Shown: positions 25,697-34,830 of the stretch, one piece after another
How positions within the stretch are numbered: position 1 is the first letter of the stretch
How the letters are laid out: each line of letters begins with the position of its first letter
Assembly (NCBI RefSeq): GCF_902804485.1
Contig: NZ_CADCST010000098.1
Coordinates: forward strand, 62,001 to 126,000
Length of the DNA stretch: 64,000 bases
Origin: Flavobacterium collinsii
GTDB taxonomy: Bacteria; Bacteroidota; Bacteroidia; Flavobacteriales; Flavobacteriaceae
Reading direction: 5' to 3'
Program-made: the position numbers and the translations under genes
The notes under the pieces: model-generated
The model's input: the letters and a program-made list of their open reading frames with translations, nothing else
Database searches by the model: none
What the model was told of the DNA's origin: nothing

Positions 25697-26462
25697 AATT
25701 CTATTCCTTTTATCTTTTCTATTTTTCTCGGGCATTACTCGTGCTCAGGATACTTTGGCTACAGCCGAACCTCCGAAAATAACCTCCGTAAAATACACTG
25801 AAAAAGATATTCGGATAGATTCCGACACCATAGAAATTAAAAGTTTCGCTAAAAACTTCAAAAAAAAATACACGGGTTCAAGTTTTGTTTACGAATTCAA
25901 AACTCCCGAAAAAGGCCTATGGCAGCGCTTTAAAGAGTGGCTTGCGAGTCTTTTTGGAGATTGGTTTAAAATTGAAAGCCCTGAGACGTCCATTAATTTT
26001 GTCTCGGTTTTATTAAAAGTAGTAGCCGTTTTAATCATCATTTTTGTTATTTATTTAATCGTAAAAGCCATAATTAATAAAGAAGGACAGTGGATTTTTG
26101 GAAAAAATGCTAAAAAGAAAAACATTTACTATTCAGAAATAGAAAAGAACATACATCTATTAGATTTTGATAAACTGATTAAAGAATGTTTACAATCGGG
26201 AGAAAAAAGAACGGCGGTTCGTTATTATTATCTCTGGCTTTTAAAAGTGATGGCACAAAATCACTACATCGAATGGGATATCGAAAAAACCAATTCTGAT
26301 TATTTATACGAACTTCAAAAACCCGCACACAAAGAAGAATTCACCTATTTGTCTTATCTGTATAACTATATCTGGTACGGTGAATTTGAAATTGATGAGA
26401 TCACTTTTAAAAAGGCCGAAAACCGATTTAAGAATGCCATAAAAACGTTTAGCAATGAGTAA
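25689..26462 (+). CDS. DUF4129-domain membrane protein
   Basis: The 257-residue protein has a signal peptide (LFLLSFLFFSGITRAQ), a short extracytoplasmic part to about 98, one membrane helix (about 100-125), and a cytoplasmic C-terminal domain. That domain contains CLQSGEKRTAVRYYYLWLLKVMAQ and a YIWYGEFEIDE motif, the usual DUF4129 pattern. DUF4129 domains accompany MoxR, DUF58 and transglutaminase-like genes. The start overlaps the preceding gene by 8 bases and the end overlaps the DUF4350 gene by 8 bases. Confidence 0.82.
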   Translation: MNKILFLLSFLFFSGITRAQDTLATAEPPKITSVKYTEKDIRIDSDTIEIKSFAKNFKKKYTGSSFVYEFKTPEKGLWQRFKEWLASLFGDWFKIESPETSINFVSVLLKVVAVLIIIFVIYLIVKAIINKEGQWIFGKNAKKKNIYYSEIEKNIHLLDFDKLIKECLQSGEKRTAVRYYYLWLLKVMAQNHYIEWDIEKTNSDYLYELQKPAHKEEFTYLSYLYNYIWYGEFEIDEITFKKAENRFKNAIKTFSNE

Positions 26463-27666
26463 AACACTTAAAATTTATATTGCTGTACTGGTTTTTATTC
26501 TGACCTTAATTTTGGTAGCAGATCACGATCGGCCAAAACCTATTGACTGGCGACCAACCTACTCTGTTAATGACAAAATTCCTTTTGGACTTTATGTTTT
26601 TGACAAAGAAATCAATCGCTTTTTTAAAAATCATGCTGTAGAACGCATTTCGACTTTAACGCCTTATGAATATTTAGATTCAAAATATGACAATGATACT
26701 CTCGTAAAAAACTATAAAATAAAAGGAACTTTTATAAACATCTCCGAATTAAATACGATTGACGAAGAGTCTGTAAACGAGCTTTTTTATTTTGTATCGC
26801 GTGGAAACAATGCTTTTTTGAGCATGAAAACCTTTCCACAGTACCTGTTAGACAGTTTAAAAGTCGAAGTAAATTCCGATTATCAAAGCTCTGGCAGTAC
26901 AACCGTTTGGCTGGCTAATCCACAACTGAAGAAGAAAAAGTATAAATTCGCACAGACCTTAGAGGACTATTTTTCTAAAATTGACACTGCAAATACAACC
27001 GTTTTAGGCTATCAGATTGCTTCATTCAAAAAGTCAAAAAAGCATATCAATTTTATAAAAGTTCCTTATCATCAGGGGCATTTTTATCTGCACACGCAAC
27101 CGGTTGCCTTTACAAACTATAACTTACTGAAAGCAAATAATTATGAATATGCCGAAAATGTCCTGTCTTGCCTACCCAAGGGAGATATTTTTTGGTACAC
27201 CAAAGGACAAAATAATGAGAGTATCTCTGAATCGCCTTTACGTTACATTCTAAGCCAGCCCGGTTTAAAGTGGGCCTGGTATTTCTTTTTGTTTGGAATG
27301 TTGATTTTCATTATTTTTAATGCCAAACGAAAACAGCGAATTGTTCCCATATTAAAACCTTTGCCCAATTTAACCGTCGATTTTACAAAAACCATCGGAA
27401 ATTTATATTATCAGGAAGGCGATCATACCAATATTATTGATAAAAAAATCATTTACTTTTTAGAAAAAATTAGAAATGAATACCTAATCGATACCACAAA
27501 ACTGGACGATAGTTTTATTGAAAAATTGCATCATAAAACAGGTAAAAATGTAACCGATATTCAGCAACTTGTATTCCTGATCAACGAACATCGAAATAGT
27601 TATCACGGCAGCCTTGAAGAAGATTTAATCCGAATCAATACTGCGATAGAAAAGATTTTACATTAA
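26455..27666 (+). CDS. DUF4350-domain protein
   Basis: The 403 residues start with a membrane helix (6-20). An extracytoplasmic domain follows, including DWRPTYSVNDKIPFGLYVFDK and a FVSRGNNAFLSMKTFPQYL segment of the DUF4350 type. A second helix lies near 275-290, followed by a cytoplasmic helical tail containing NLYYQEGDHTNIIDKKI. DUF4350 is a glutamine-amidotransferase-like fold that lacks obvious catalytic residues. It is coupled to the DUF4129 gene by overlap and precedes the MoxR ATPase by 39 bases. Confidence 0.82.
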   Translation: MSKTLKIYIAVLVFILTLILVADHDRPKPIDWRPTYSVNDKIPFGLYVFDKEINRFFKNHAVERISTLTPYEYLDSKYDNDTLVKNYKIKGTFINISELNTIDEESVNELFYFVSRGNNAFLSMKTFPQYLLDSLKVEVNSDYQSSGSTTVWLANPQLKKKKYKFAQTLEDYFSKIDTANTTVLGYQIASFKKSKKHINFIKVPYHQGHFYLHTQPVAFTNYNLLKANNYEYAENVLSCLPKGDIFWYTKGQNNESISESPLRYILSQPGLKWAWYFFLFGMLIFIIFNAKRKQRIVPILKPLPNLTVDFTKTIGNLYYQEGDHTNIIDKKIIYFLEKIRNEYLIDTTKLDDSFIEKLHHKTGKNVTDIQQLVFLINEHRNSYHGSLEEDLIRINTAIEKILH

Positions 27667-27705
27667 AAAAACAGCCGAACTCAATATAAAGAAAACAAAC
27701 CCATC

Positions 27706-28716
27706 ATGGACGATAGCAATACAACACCCGAAATCACAAATGAAAATGTAAATTTTGAAACCCGAATAAACTTAGCTCCACTTTTAGATCACGTTAGCGC
27801 GATTAAAAAAGAGCTTGAAACCGTAATTGTAGGTCAACACAAGATGATCGATCAGCTTTTGGTTGCTATTTTATCAAACGGACACGTTTTACTCGAAGGA
27901 GTTCCGGGAGTTGCAAAAACCATCACGGCCAAACTTTTGTCCAAAACCCTGAACATTGGCTTTAGCCGTATCCAATTTACACCGGATTTAATGCCGTCGG
28001 ATATTTTGGGAACTTCGATCTTTAATTTAAAAACATCTGAATTTGAATTTAAAAAAGGCCCTATTTTCTCCAATTTAATCTTAATCGATGAAATAAACCG
28101 TGCTCCTGCCAAAACACAGGCCGCGCTTTTTGAAGTAATGGACGAACGCCAGATTACGATCGACGGATTAGCCTACCAACTGGAAACACCATTCTTGGTA
28201 ATTGCCACCCAAAACCCAATCGAACAAGAAGGTACTTACCGCTTGCCGGAAGCGCAATTAGACCGTTTTTTATTCAAAATCACCATAGATTATCCGAAAC
28301 TAAACGAAGAAATTCTGATTATCCAAAGAGAGCATTTACTACAGGATCATGGAAAACTGGAAGCCATCAAAACCATACTGTCTGCTGCTGAAATAAAAGA
28401 ATATCAGGCTTTGGCAAAACAAATCAGAGTAGAGCAAAATTTATTGGAATACATTGCACGAATTGTAGTCAATACCCGTGAAAACGCCTTCCTTTATTTA
28501 GGAGCCTCTCCTCGTGCCTCAATCGCTATTCTAAATGCTGCCAAAGGTTTTGCTGCCATCCGCGGACGTGATTTTGTTACTCCCGAAGACATTAAAGATG
28601 CTGCCATTCCGGTTTTACAGCATCGTGTAATTGTAGCCCCTGAACGCGAAATGGAAGGCATCACGAGTTCGGAAATTATCAGGCAAATTATTGAGACTGT
28701 TGAGATTCCGAGATAG
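27706..28716 (+). CDS. MoxR-family AAA+ ATPase
   Basis: The 336-residue protein has an N-terminal helix pair, then IVGQHKMIDQLL, Walker A GVPGVAKT, the MoxR block FTPDLMPSDILG, Walker B NLILIDEINRAPAKTQAALFEVMDE, and the sensor ATQNPIEQEGTYRLPEAQLDRF. MoxR ATPases remodel or activate partner proteins, typically with a VWA or DUF58 protein encoded next door. Here the DUF58 gene follows after about 100 bases that contain a CAGTCTCAG hairpin. It is cytoplasmic and probably works on the membrane proteins of this operon. Confidence 0.95.
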   Translation: MDDSNTTPEITNENVNFETRINLAPLLDHVSAIKKELETVIVGQHKMIDQLLVAILSNGHVLLEGVPGVAKTITAKLLSKTLNIGFSRIQFTPDLMPSDILGTSIFNLKTSEFEFKKGPIFSNLILIDEINRAPAKTQAALFEVMDERQITIDGLAYQLETPFLVIATQNPIEQEGTYRLPEAQLDRFLFKITIDYPKLNEEILIIQREHLLQDHGKLEAIKTILSAAEIKEYQALAKQIRVEQNLLEYIARIVVNTRENAFLYLGASPRASIAILNAAKGFAAIRGRDFVTPEDIKDAAIPVLQHRVIVAPEREMEGITSSEIIRQIIETVEIPR

Positions 28717-28800
28717 TCTTCAGTCTCAGTTTTCAGTGGCAGTACACAGTGAAAACTGAGACTGAGACTGAGAACTGAAACTTGAAACTTGAAACAATAA
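28716..28800. repeat. CAGTCTCAG word hairpin 3' of the MoxR gene
   Basis: CAGTCTCAGTTTTCA at 28721-28735 pairs perfectly with TGAAAACTGAGACTG at 28750-28764. Further copies of ACTGAGACTGAG and of the related word CTTGAAAC follow up to the DUF58 gene. No U-tract follows on the plus strand, so it may attenuate rather than end transcription inside the operon. Confidence 0.6.
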
Positions 28801-28822
28801 AAACCTGAAACCTTTTTAAAGC

Positions 28823-30154
28823 GTGAAATTCATCAAAAGCCTATACCTCAATAACTTTTTCTTCTATGTGCTTCTGGGCATTATTGGATTGTTTGTTTGT
28901 GCTTTTATTTTTCCAAATTTGTACAACGCAGTTTGGTTTATCGTTTTAATTTTATTGACTTTTTTGGGGCTCGATGTACTCCTGCTCTATCTTAGCAAAA
29001 CGGGTATTGAAGCAGAAAGAACTACACCGGAAAAACTTTCGAACGGGGACCTAAATCCTGTTACGATTAGTATCAAAAACCATTATACATTTAAAATTTC
29101 AGTCAAAATTATTGACGAAATTCCGTTTCAGTTTCAGGTACGTGATTTCAAAATTATAAAGACCGTTAAAGCCTCTGAGCAAAAAGAAATTGGCTATGAA
29201 TTGCGACCTACAGAACGTGGAGAATATTACTTTGGCTATCTGAACGTTTATGTTTCATCACCGTTAAGACTAATTTCCAGAAGATTTTCGTTCGATAAAG
29301 ACAAAATGGTTCCCACCTATCCGTCTTATATCCAATTAAGAAAATATGACTTGTTAGCTTTTTCGAATAATTTATACCAATACGGAATCAAAAAGATTCG
29401 TAGAATTGGTCACACTATGGAATTTGAGCAAATTAAAGAATATGTTCAGGGTGACGACCTCAGAACGCTAAACTGGAAAGCCACAGCCAAGAAAAATGCC
29501 TTGATGGTGAATCAGTTTCAGGACGAGAAATCACAATCTGTATACATGGCAATCGACAAAGGCCGATCCATGCAAATGCCTTTCGACGGACTGAGTTTGC
29601 TGGACTATGCGATCAACTCAACCTTAGTTTTGTCGAATGTAATTCTGAAAAAACAGGACAAGGCAGGAATTTTTTCGTTCTCTAAAAAAGTAGAAAACCG
29701 TGTTTTTGCCGAAAAAAGAGCCTCTCAGATGCAAAAAATTCTGGAGACCTTATACAATATCAAAACCGATTTTTTCGAAAGTGACTACAGCCGTTTGTAC
29801 GTAGACATCAAGAAAAACATCAATCAAAGAAGTTTAATCATTTTATACACTAACTTTGAAACGATGGACGGTTTAAACCGACAGTTGCCTTATTTAAAAG
29901 GAATTGCAAAAAGTCATTTATTGGTTGTCGTTTTCTTTAGCAATACAGAACTCAATGCGATCATCAACAAAAAAACGGATACCATTCAGGAAATTTACGA
30001 CAAAGTGATCGCTGAAAAATTCATGTTCGAAAAGCGTTTAATTGCTAACGAACTCAAAAAATATGGCATACACTCCGTTCTAACACAACCCGAAAATCTG
30101 ACGTTGGACGCTATCAATAAATATTTGGAAATTAAAGCCAGAGGAATTTTGTAG
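28823..30154 (+). CDS. DUF58-domain protein
   Basis: The 443 residues begin with two membrane helices (about 12-60). An immunoglobulin-like or beta-rich part follows (ERTTPEKLSNGDLNPVTISI), then the DUF58 core GHTMEFEQIKEYVQGDDLRTLNWKATAKKN (quoted here in pieces: GHTMEFEQIKEY, VQGDDLRTLNWKATA). A VWA-like domain starts YMAIDKGRSMQMP, with the DxGxSM form of the MIDAS motif. DUF58 proteins are the usual clients of MoxR ATPases. The start is GTG at 28823; no ATG lies near the first helix in frame. Confidence 0.9.
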   Translation: MKFIKSLYLNNFFFYVLLGIIGLFVCAFIFPNLYNAVWFIVLILLTFLGLDVLLLYLSKTGIEAERTTPEKLSNGDLNPVTISIKNHYTFKISVKIIDEIPFQFQVRDFKIIKTVKASEQKEIGYELRPTERGEYYFGYLNVYVSSPLRLISRRFSFDKDKMVPTYPSYIQLRKYDLLAFSNNLYQYGIKKIRRIGHTMEFEQIKEYVQGDDLRTLNWKATAKKNALMVNQFQDEKSQSVYMAIDKGRSMQMPFDGLSLLDYAINSTLVLSNVILKKQDKAGIFSFSKKVENRVFAEKRASQMQKILETLYNIKTDFFESDYSRLYVDIKKNINQRSLIILYTNFETMDGLNRQLPYLKGIAKSHLLVVVFFSNTELNAIINKKTDTIQEIYDKVIAEKFMFEKRLIANELKKYGIHSVLTQPENLTLDAINKYLEIKARGIL

Positions 30155-30277
30155 AAGTGAGAAATGCTTTTTTTTGTAAAAAATGATTTGTCAAAAGTAA
30201 AATGACCGCAATTGTTTTTTTGTAAATATTATTAAAACATCAAGTTCTTTATAAAAATTAAGATTAATTAAAAAATC

Positions 30278-30306
30278 GTTGAACCTTTGTTCTTTTGAAC
30301 CTTTGT
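30278..30306 (+). promoter_or_regulatory. Promoter-word array before the phosphatase-like gene
   Basis: TTGAACCTTTG occurs twice, with AACCTTTG at 30282-30289 and 30298-30305. Each is one base off the -7 consensus TAnnTTTG, and the second lies 15 bases before the ATG. Confidence 0.45.
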
Positions 30307-30319
30307 AATTTCTAAGAAA

Positions 30320-31405
30320 ATGAAAAAACTACTTGTACTTGTATTTGTTCTTACAAGCTTTATGTCTCATGCACAAAAAACGGAGAACATTATCATCATC
30401 ACCACAGACGGCTTTAGATGGCAGGAAGTGTTTAAAGGAATGGACCCTGCAATTGCCAATGATAAAAAATTCAATCAGGGAGACAGTACCTATATTTACA
30501 AGAATTATGCAAGCGCTGACTCCAAAGAAAGCCGAAAAAAAATCATGCCTTTTTTATGGTCAGAAATTGCTTCGAAAGGGCAAATTTATGGCAATCGTGA
30601 CTTAGGCAGTAAAGTAGACGTCTCAAATCCGTATTGGTTTAGTTATCCCGGATACAGCGAAATCATGACCGGAAATGTAGATGTTGCCATCAACTCCAAT
30701 CATTATAAAAACAATCCAAATGTAAATGTGCTGGAGTTTTTAAACCAGCAGGCGAAACTAAAAGGAAAAGTTGCCGCTTTTGGCGCCTGGGATGCTTTTG
30801 ATCGAATTTTAAACGAGAAAAGAAGCGGTTTTCCGGTAATTTCTGCCTTCGATAATGTGGGAGGAGACAAACCTACAGAAACTCAGAAGTTATTGAATGA
30901 AATGCGCAACAATTCGTTTAAACCTTTTCATCAGGATGAGTGTTTAGATGTTTTTACCCACTATCAGGCTTTAAACGAACTTAAAACAAAAAAGCCAAAA
31001 GTGCTTTACATCGCTTACGGAGAAACTGACGAATGGGCACATGCCGGACACTACAGATCTTATCTTGATGCCGCAAACCAAGTCGACAAATGGATTAAAG
31101 AAATTTGGAATTTTGTACAAAATGATCCCCAATACAAAAATAAAACTACACTGGTAATCACCGTAGATCACGGCCGTGGTGACAAAACAAAAGCACAATG
31201 GACAGATCATGGTGCCGATGTTGAAGGTGCCTCACAAATTTGGTTCGCTGCAATGGGGCCAGAAATTGCCTCAAAAGGAGAAATCAAAACAGATTCTCAA
31301 CTGTATCAAAAACAAATAGCGCAAACCATTGCAAAAATCATGGGATACACCTTCACCGCTCCGCATCCCGTAGCAAACGAGATTTCGGAAGTACTTCAGA
31401 AATAA
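30320..31405 (+). CDS. Secreted alkaline phosphatase superfamily hydrolase
   Basis: The 361-residue protein has a signal peptide (LLVLVFVLTSFMSHAQ). A metal-binding start ENIIIITTDGFRWQEVF follows, then a likely nucleophile region WFSYPGYSEIMTGN, and the later metal-ligand motifs GETDEWAHAGHY and TVDHGRGD. This order matches the phosphodiesterase/phosphopentomutase-like branch of the alkaline phosphatase superfamily, not sulfatases, since no C/S-x-P-S-R motif is present. It probably cleaves a phosphate or phosphonate ester in the periplasm; the substrate is unknown. It is monocistronic, followed by a palindromic terminator-like element. Confidence 0.82.
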   Translation: MKKLLVLVFVLTSFMSHAQKTENIIIITTDGFRWQEVFKGMDPAIANDKKFNQGDSTYIYKNYASADSKESRKKIMPFLWSEIASKGQIYGNRDLGSKVDVSNPYWFSYPGYSEIMTGNVDVAINSNHYKNNPNVNVLEFLNQQAKLKGKVAAFGAWDAFDRILNEKRSGFPVISAFDNVGGDKPTETQKLLNEMRNNSFKPFHQDECLDVFTHYQALNELKTKKPKVLYIAYGETDEWAHAGHYRSYLDAANQVDKWIKEIWNFVQNDPQYKNKTTLVITVDHGRGDKTKAQWTDHGADVEGASQIWFAAMGPEIASKGEIKTDSQLYQKQIAQTIAKIMGYTFTAPHPVANEISEVLQK

Positions 31406-31419
31406 GAAGATTCTTTTTC

Positions 31420-31499
31420 GCCACAAACTTCACAAATTTACACGAATAAGTATTTTTACTTACTTCTAATGAAATTCCTGGAATTTGTGGCAATCTTTT
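31420..31499 (+). terminator. Palindromic element acting as probable terminator
   Basis: GCCACAAACTTC (31420-31431) pairs, with one bulged base, with GAATTTGTGGC (31481-31491). A smaller inner hairpin (AAGTA/TACTT) lies between, and AATCTTTTTTT follows. It lies 15 bases after the phosphatase-like gene's stop. Confidence 0.5.
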
Positions 31500-31524
31500 T
31501 TAAAATTAAAAACTATCCAAAATA

Positions 31525-32022
31525 ATGACTAATTGGAATGAAATAAAATGGATATTTGAAACAGATGGGTCGCTTAGAGATATTTATGTTAAAAATGTTA
31601 AAATCGAAGATTGGAAAATTTTAATTAATTATCTCAACAAAAACCACATTGTAAAATATGGTACAACAGGAGAAAATAAAGAAATTAATAAAATTGATTT
31701 AGAATATTTAATTCATTACTTAAATGATGAAACAGGAGAATTAGAAGCAAAAATTGCATCTATCATAATTGATGATATTATGATAAACCTACATTTTTTC
31801 TCAATTGATGAAATTGAACTTGACATCGATCCAAAAGAAATATATTCTTTTGTTAATTATAGAAAGATTTTGGATTTTATGGTCCAATTAAGTGAACTTC
31901 TTGATAAACCGGTAATTTTAACTGGTGAAAATCAAAGTGAATTTCCATTAATAAACGTAGATTTTTCAAAAAAGATAATAAAAACATTAACAAAAAAAGA
32001 AGCTGAACAATTCTGGAAGTAA
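31525..32022 (+). CDS. Small acidic protein of unknown function
   Basis: The 165 residues are acidic and rich in isoleucine, with no signal peptide or membrane helix. An N-terminal MTNWNEIKWIFETDGSLRDIYV segment and repeated short beta-strand-like stretches (IIIDDIMINLHFFSIDEIELDI) suggest an alpha/beta fold. I do not recognise a family. Proteins of this size and composition are sometimes immunity proteins, but no toxin gene is adjacent, so that stays speculation. Codon use is more AT-rich than its neighbours, which hints at recent acquisition or weak expression. Confidence 0.6.
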   Translation: MTNWNEIKWIFETDGSLRDIYVKNVKIEDWKILINYLNKNHIVKYGTTGENKEINKIDLEYLIHYLNDETGELEAKIASIIIDDIMINLHFFSIDEIELDIDPKEIYSFVNYRKILDFMVQLSELLDKPVILTGENQSEFPLINVDFSKKIIKTLTKKEAEQFWK

Positions 32023-32039
32023 TTAAACCTAAAAGATTT

Positions 32040-32210
32040 TCCAGACCTTGTAAGAAGAAAACCTCTGAACCTTTGGAACTTTGGAACTATGTGTTTTACA
32101 CCTCCACCCCCTATAAAAAAAACCTCAGTACCTCCAGAAAAACCTTTGCAACTTTTAAAAAAAATCTCAGTACCTTAGCCCCTCAGAACCTAAGTACCTT
32201 CAAAAAAAAA
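32040..32210 (+). repeat. Long promoter-word array before the RNA methyltransferase gene
   Basis: This spacer is composed of words such as CCTCTGAACC, TTTGGAACTTTGGAAC, CCTCAGTACCTCC, ACCTTTGCAAC and AAGTACCTTC. They run directly up to the ATG at 32211. The frame is open through the array, but the text is repeat-like, not protein-like. It is the longest of the five 5' arrays. Confidence 0.6.
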
Positions 32211-33002
32211 ATGAAACAAATTACTTCAATACAAAATCCGTTTATAAAATCGCTTGTTTTACTACAGGAAAAGGCCAAAGCCCGCAAACAAACCGGAACA
32301 TTTTTGATTGAAGGCTTACGTGAAATTCAATTGGCAACAAAAGGAGGTTACGAAATAGAAACCGTTTTATTTTTACCCGAACTGGTTACTGAAAATCAGA
32401 TTCAAAAATTGGTGAACGGTCCGGTTCAACTCATCGAAATCAATAAAGAAGTTTATCAAAAACTAGCGTATCGCGACACCACCGAAGGGATTCTGGCTGT
32501 GGCTAAAACCAAATCGATGCTATTATCTGATCTGAAATTATCAGACAATCCGTTAATCGTTGTGGCCGAAGCACCGGAAAAACCAGGAAACATCGGTGCG
32601 CTTTTGCGAACTGCCGATGCTGCAAATCTGGATGCTGTATTAATTGCAAACCCAAAAAGTGATTTATACAATCCAAATATTGTACGCTCCAGTGTCGGTT
32701 GTTTGTTTACCAACCAAATCGCAACAGGAACAACAGCCGAAATCATTGCTTTTCTAAAAGAAAAAAAGATCGATTTTTACTGTGCCACACTGCAAAATTC
32801 TACCTCTTATCATACACAGAATTTCACAACCCCAACCGCTTTGGTTGTAGGTACGGAAGCCACAGGCCTAACGCAGGATTGGAGAGATGCTGCCACTCAA
32901 AACATTATCATCCCCATGCAGGGCGAAATCGACAGCATGAATGTCTCGGTCGCGGCTGCTATTCTAATCTTCGAAGCCAAACGTCAGCGCGGATTTAACT
33001 AA
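32211..33002 (+). CDS. SpoU/TrmH-family RNA 2'-O-methyltransferase
   Basis: The 263-residue protein has an N-terminal RNA-binding domain (SIQNPFIKSLVLLQEKAKARKQTGTFLIEGLREI). The SPOUT knot follows: motif 1 APEKPGNIGALLRTADAANLD, motif 2 VVGTEATGL, and motif 3 IPMQGEIDSMNVSVAAAILIFE. It methylates ribose in rRNA or tRNA using S-adenosylmethionine. ATG 32211 gives the family N-terminus; the open frame upstream is the repeat array. The serine hydrolase gene follows after 16 bases and may be co-transcribed. Confidence 0.92.
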   Translation: MKQITSIQNPFIKSLVLLQEKAKARKQTGTFLIEGLREIQLATKGGYEIETVLFLPELVTENQIQKLVNGPVQLIEINKEVYQKLAYRDTTEGILAVAKTKSMLLSDLKLSDNPLIVVAEAPEKPGNIGALLRTADAANLDAVLIANPKSDLYNPNIVRSSVGCLFTNQIATGTTAEIIAFLKEKKIDFYCATLQNSTSYHTQNFTTPTALVVGTEATGLTQDWRDAATQNIIIPMQGEIDSMNVSVAAAILIFEAKRQRGFN

Positions 33003-33018
33003 ACCAAAACATACCGTC

Positions 33019-34557
33019 ATGAACTACAAATTATCACTTTTAGCCTTATTATTTAGCCTTAGCCTTTCAGCTCAAATAACCAACCCGGAAGTAGATGAAC
33101 TGGTCAATCGCACCCTAAAAGCATTTGATGTACCCGGAATTGCAGTTGCCATTGTAAAAGACGGAAAAGTAGTTCTGGCAAAGGGTTACGGAGTAAAATC
33201 AATCACAACACAGCAAAAAGTAGATGCCAATACCCTTTTTGGGATTGCCTCCAACAGCAAAGCTTTTACCTCAGGAGCATTGGCGATGCTGGTAGATGAA
33301 GGCAAAATAAAATGGGACGATAAAGTCGTAAAATATCTTCCTGATTTTAAAATGTACGACGATTACGTAACCCGTGAATTCACTATTCGTGATTTATTAA
33401 CACATCGAAGCGGACTCGGACTTGGAGCCGGAGATTTAATGATCTGGCCTGACGGAAGCGATTTTAAAGCAGCAGACATTGTGCATAACCTAAGATACTT
33501 AAAGCCCGTTTCCAGTTTTAGAACCAAGTACGATTACGACAACTTACTATACATCGTAGCAGGTGAGATTGTACACGTGGTAAGCGGTCGAACCTGGGCC
33601 GAATTTGTTGAAGAACGAATTATGAAACCTCTGGAAATGAACAATAGTGTAGCTTCAGTAAAACGTTTAAAAGATACTACAAACGTCATTACACCTCATG
33701 TTCCGGTTGATGGCAAACTCAAAACGATCAAACGTTATGAGAATCAGCTTTTCGATGGAGCAGCCGGGATCTATTCCAGTGTTAATGATTTGAGTAAATG
33801 GGCCATCTTACAAATCAATAATGGAAAATATGGTGATAACAAACCGTTATTTTCAGAAAAAGAACACGATGAAATGTGGCAATTGCAAACTATCATTCCG
33901 GCAAAAACAAAGCCACCGTACAACACACATTTCTCAGGTTATGGTTTAGGCTGGTTCTTAAGTGATGTAAAAGGATACAAACAGGTTTCGCACACAGGAG
34001 GATTAGAAGGAAATGTGACGCAAACTACTTTGATTCCGGAATTAGGATTAGGCATCATTGTTTTAACCAATCAGCAATCAGGAGCCGCTTTTAGCGCGAT
34101 CACCAATACCATAAAAGACAGTTATCTTGGCATTAAATCGGATGATTATGTAACCCTTTACAGCAATCGAATGAAAGCTAGCGAAGCATCAGCTGATAAA
34201 GTGACTGATGAAGTCTGGGCGTCAATTGCCAAAAACAAAAAAGACAAACTAAAAACTGATTTTTCAAAAATAACCGGAACTTACAAAGACAATTGGTTTG
34301 GAGAAATCACAATAACAGAGAAAAAAGGAAAAGCATACTTTGCTTCCAAACGCTCTCCACAACTGGCTGGCGAGGTATTCTTCTACAAAGATGGAAATTA
34401 CGTAGTAAAATGGAACAATGCTTTCTTTCACGCCGATGCTCATTTACTTTTCAAATACGATGAAAGCGGCAAAGTCATTAACTTAAAAATGCTACCAATT
34501 TCTGAATTAACTGATTTTAGTTATGATTTTCAGGATTTGGATTTTGCGAAAGAATAG
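33019..34557 (+). CDS. Secreted serine hydrolase, beta-lactamase/PBP family
   Basis: The 512-residue protein has a signal peptide (LLALLFSLSLSAQ) and a class-C-like catalytic domain. The S-x-x-K motif is SNSK in GIASNSKAFTSG, the Y-x-N-type motif is YDN in KYDYDNLLYIVAG, and HTGG in VSHTGGLEG stands for KTG. The C-terminal 110 residues resemble DUF3471, a beta-rich appendage common in these enzymes. Members include D-aminopeptidases and esterases; a true beta-lactamase role cannot be claimed. It ends before a CAGTCTCAG word array. Confidence 0.9.
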   Translation: MNYKLSLLALLFSLSLSAQITNPEVDELVNRTLKAFDVPGIAVAIVKDGKVVLAKGYGVKSITTQQKVDANTLFGIASNSKAFTSGALAMLVDEGKIKWDDKVVKYLPDFKMYDDYVTREFTIRDLLTHRSGLGLGAGDLMIWPDGSDFKAADIVHNLRYLKPVSSFRTKYDYDNLLYIVAGEIVHVVSGRTWAEFVEERIMKPLEMNNSVASVKRLKDTTNVITPHVPVDGKLKTIKRYENQLFDGAAGIYSSVNDLSKWAILQINNGKYGDNKPLFSEKEHDEMWQLQTIIPAKTKPPYNTHFSGYGLGWFLSDVKGYKQVSHTGGLEGNVTQTTLIPELGLGIIVLTNQQSGAAFSAITNTIKDSYLGIKSDDYVTLYSNRMKASEASADKVTDEVWASIAKNKKDKLKTDFSKITGTYKDNWFGEITITEKKGKAYFASKRSPQLAGEVFFYKDGNYVVKWNNAFFHADAHLLFKYDESGKVINLKMLPISELTDFSYDFQDLDFAKE

Positions 34558-34564
34558 TTTTTTA

Positions 34565-34745
34565 GTTTGCAGTCGCAGTTTGTAGTCGCAGTTTGCAGTC
34601 ACAGTTTACAGTTTACAGTTGCACCTGCTAAACAGTATCTCTTTCAACCTTTTTTCACACCCAACCCGATTTAAAAGTGAAAACTGGGACTGAAAACTGA
34701 GACTGAAAGCAGTGCTCAAAAACTTGAAACCTGAAACTTGAAACA
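34565..34745. repeat. CAGTCGCAGTTT word array 3' of the serine hydrolase
   Basis: The left part repeats AGTTTGCAGTCGCAGTTTGT and variants about five times (34565-34620). After a unique middle, the right part carries the complementary words AAAACTGGGACTG and AAAACTGAGACTG, then CTTGAAACCTGAAACTTG. Left and right can pair as a long imperfect hairpin. The 273-base spacer holds no gene. Confidence 0.6.
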
Positions 34746-34830
34746 AAATAATTTCATTCTAAAATCAACCTTCCATTCCCTTGCGTATATTCAAACTTAT
34801 TCTTATTTTTAGTACTTGAACTATGCCGTT

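Noticed and set aside
30320..31405. The secreted hydrolase as the client sulfatase of the FGE protein
   Set aside because: It lacks the C/S-x-P-S-R motif that formylglycine enzymes modify.
31525..32022. The small acidic protein as an immunity protein of a toxin system
   Set aside because: No toxin, polymorphic-toxin domain or secretion gene lies beside it; the flanking genes are a phosphatase-like enzyme and an RNA methyltransferase.
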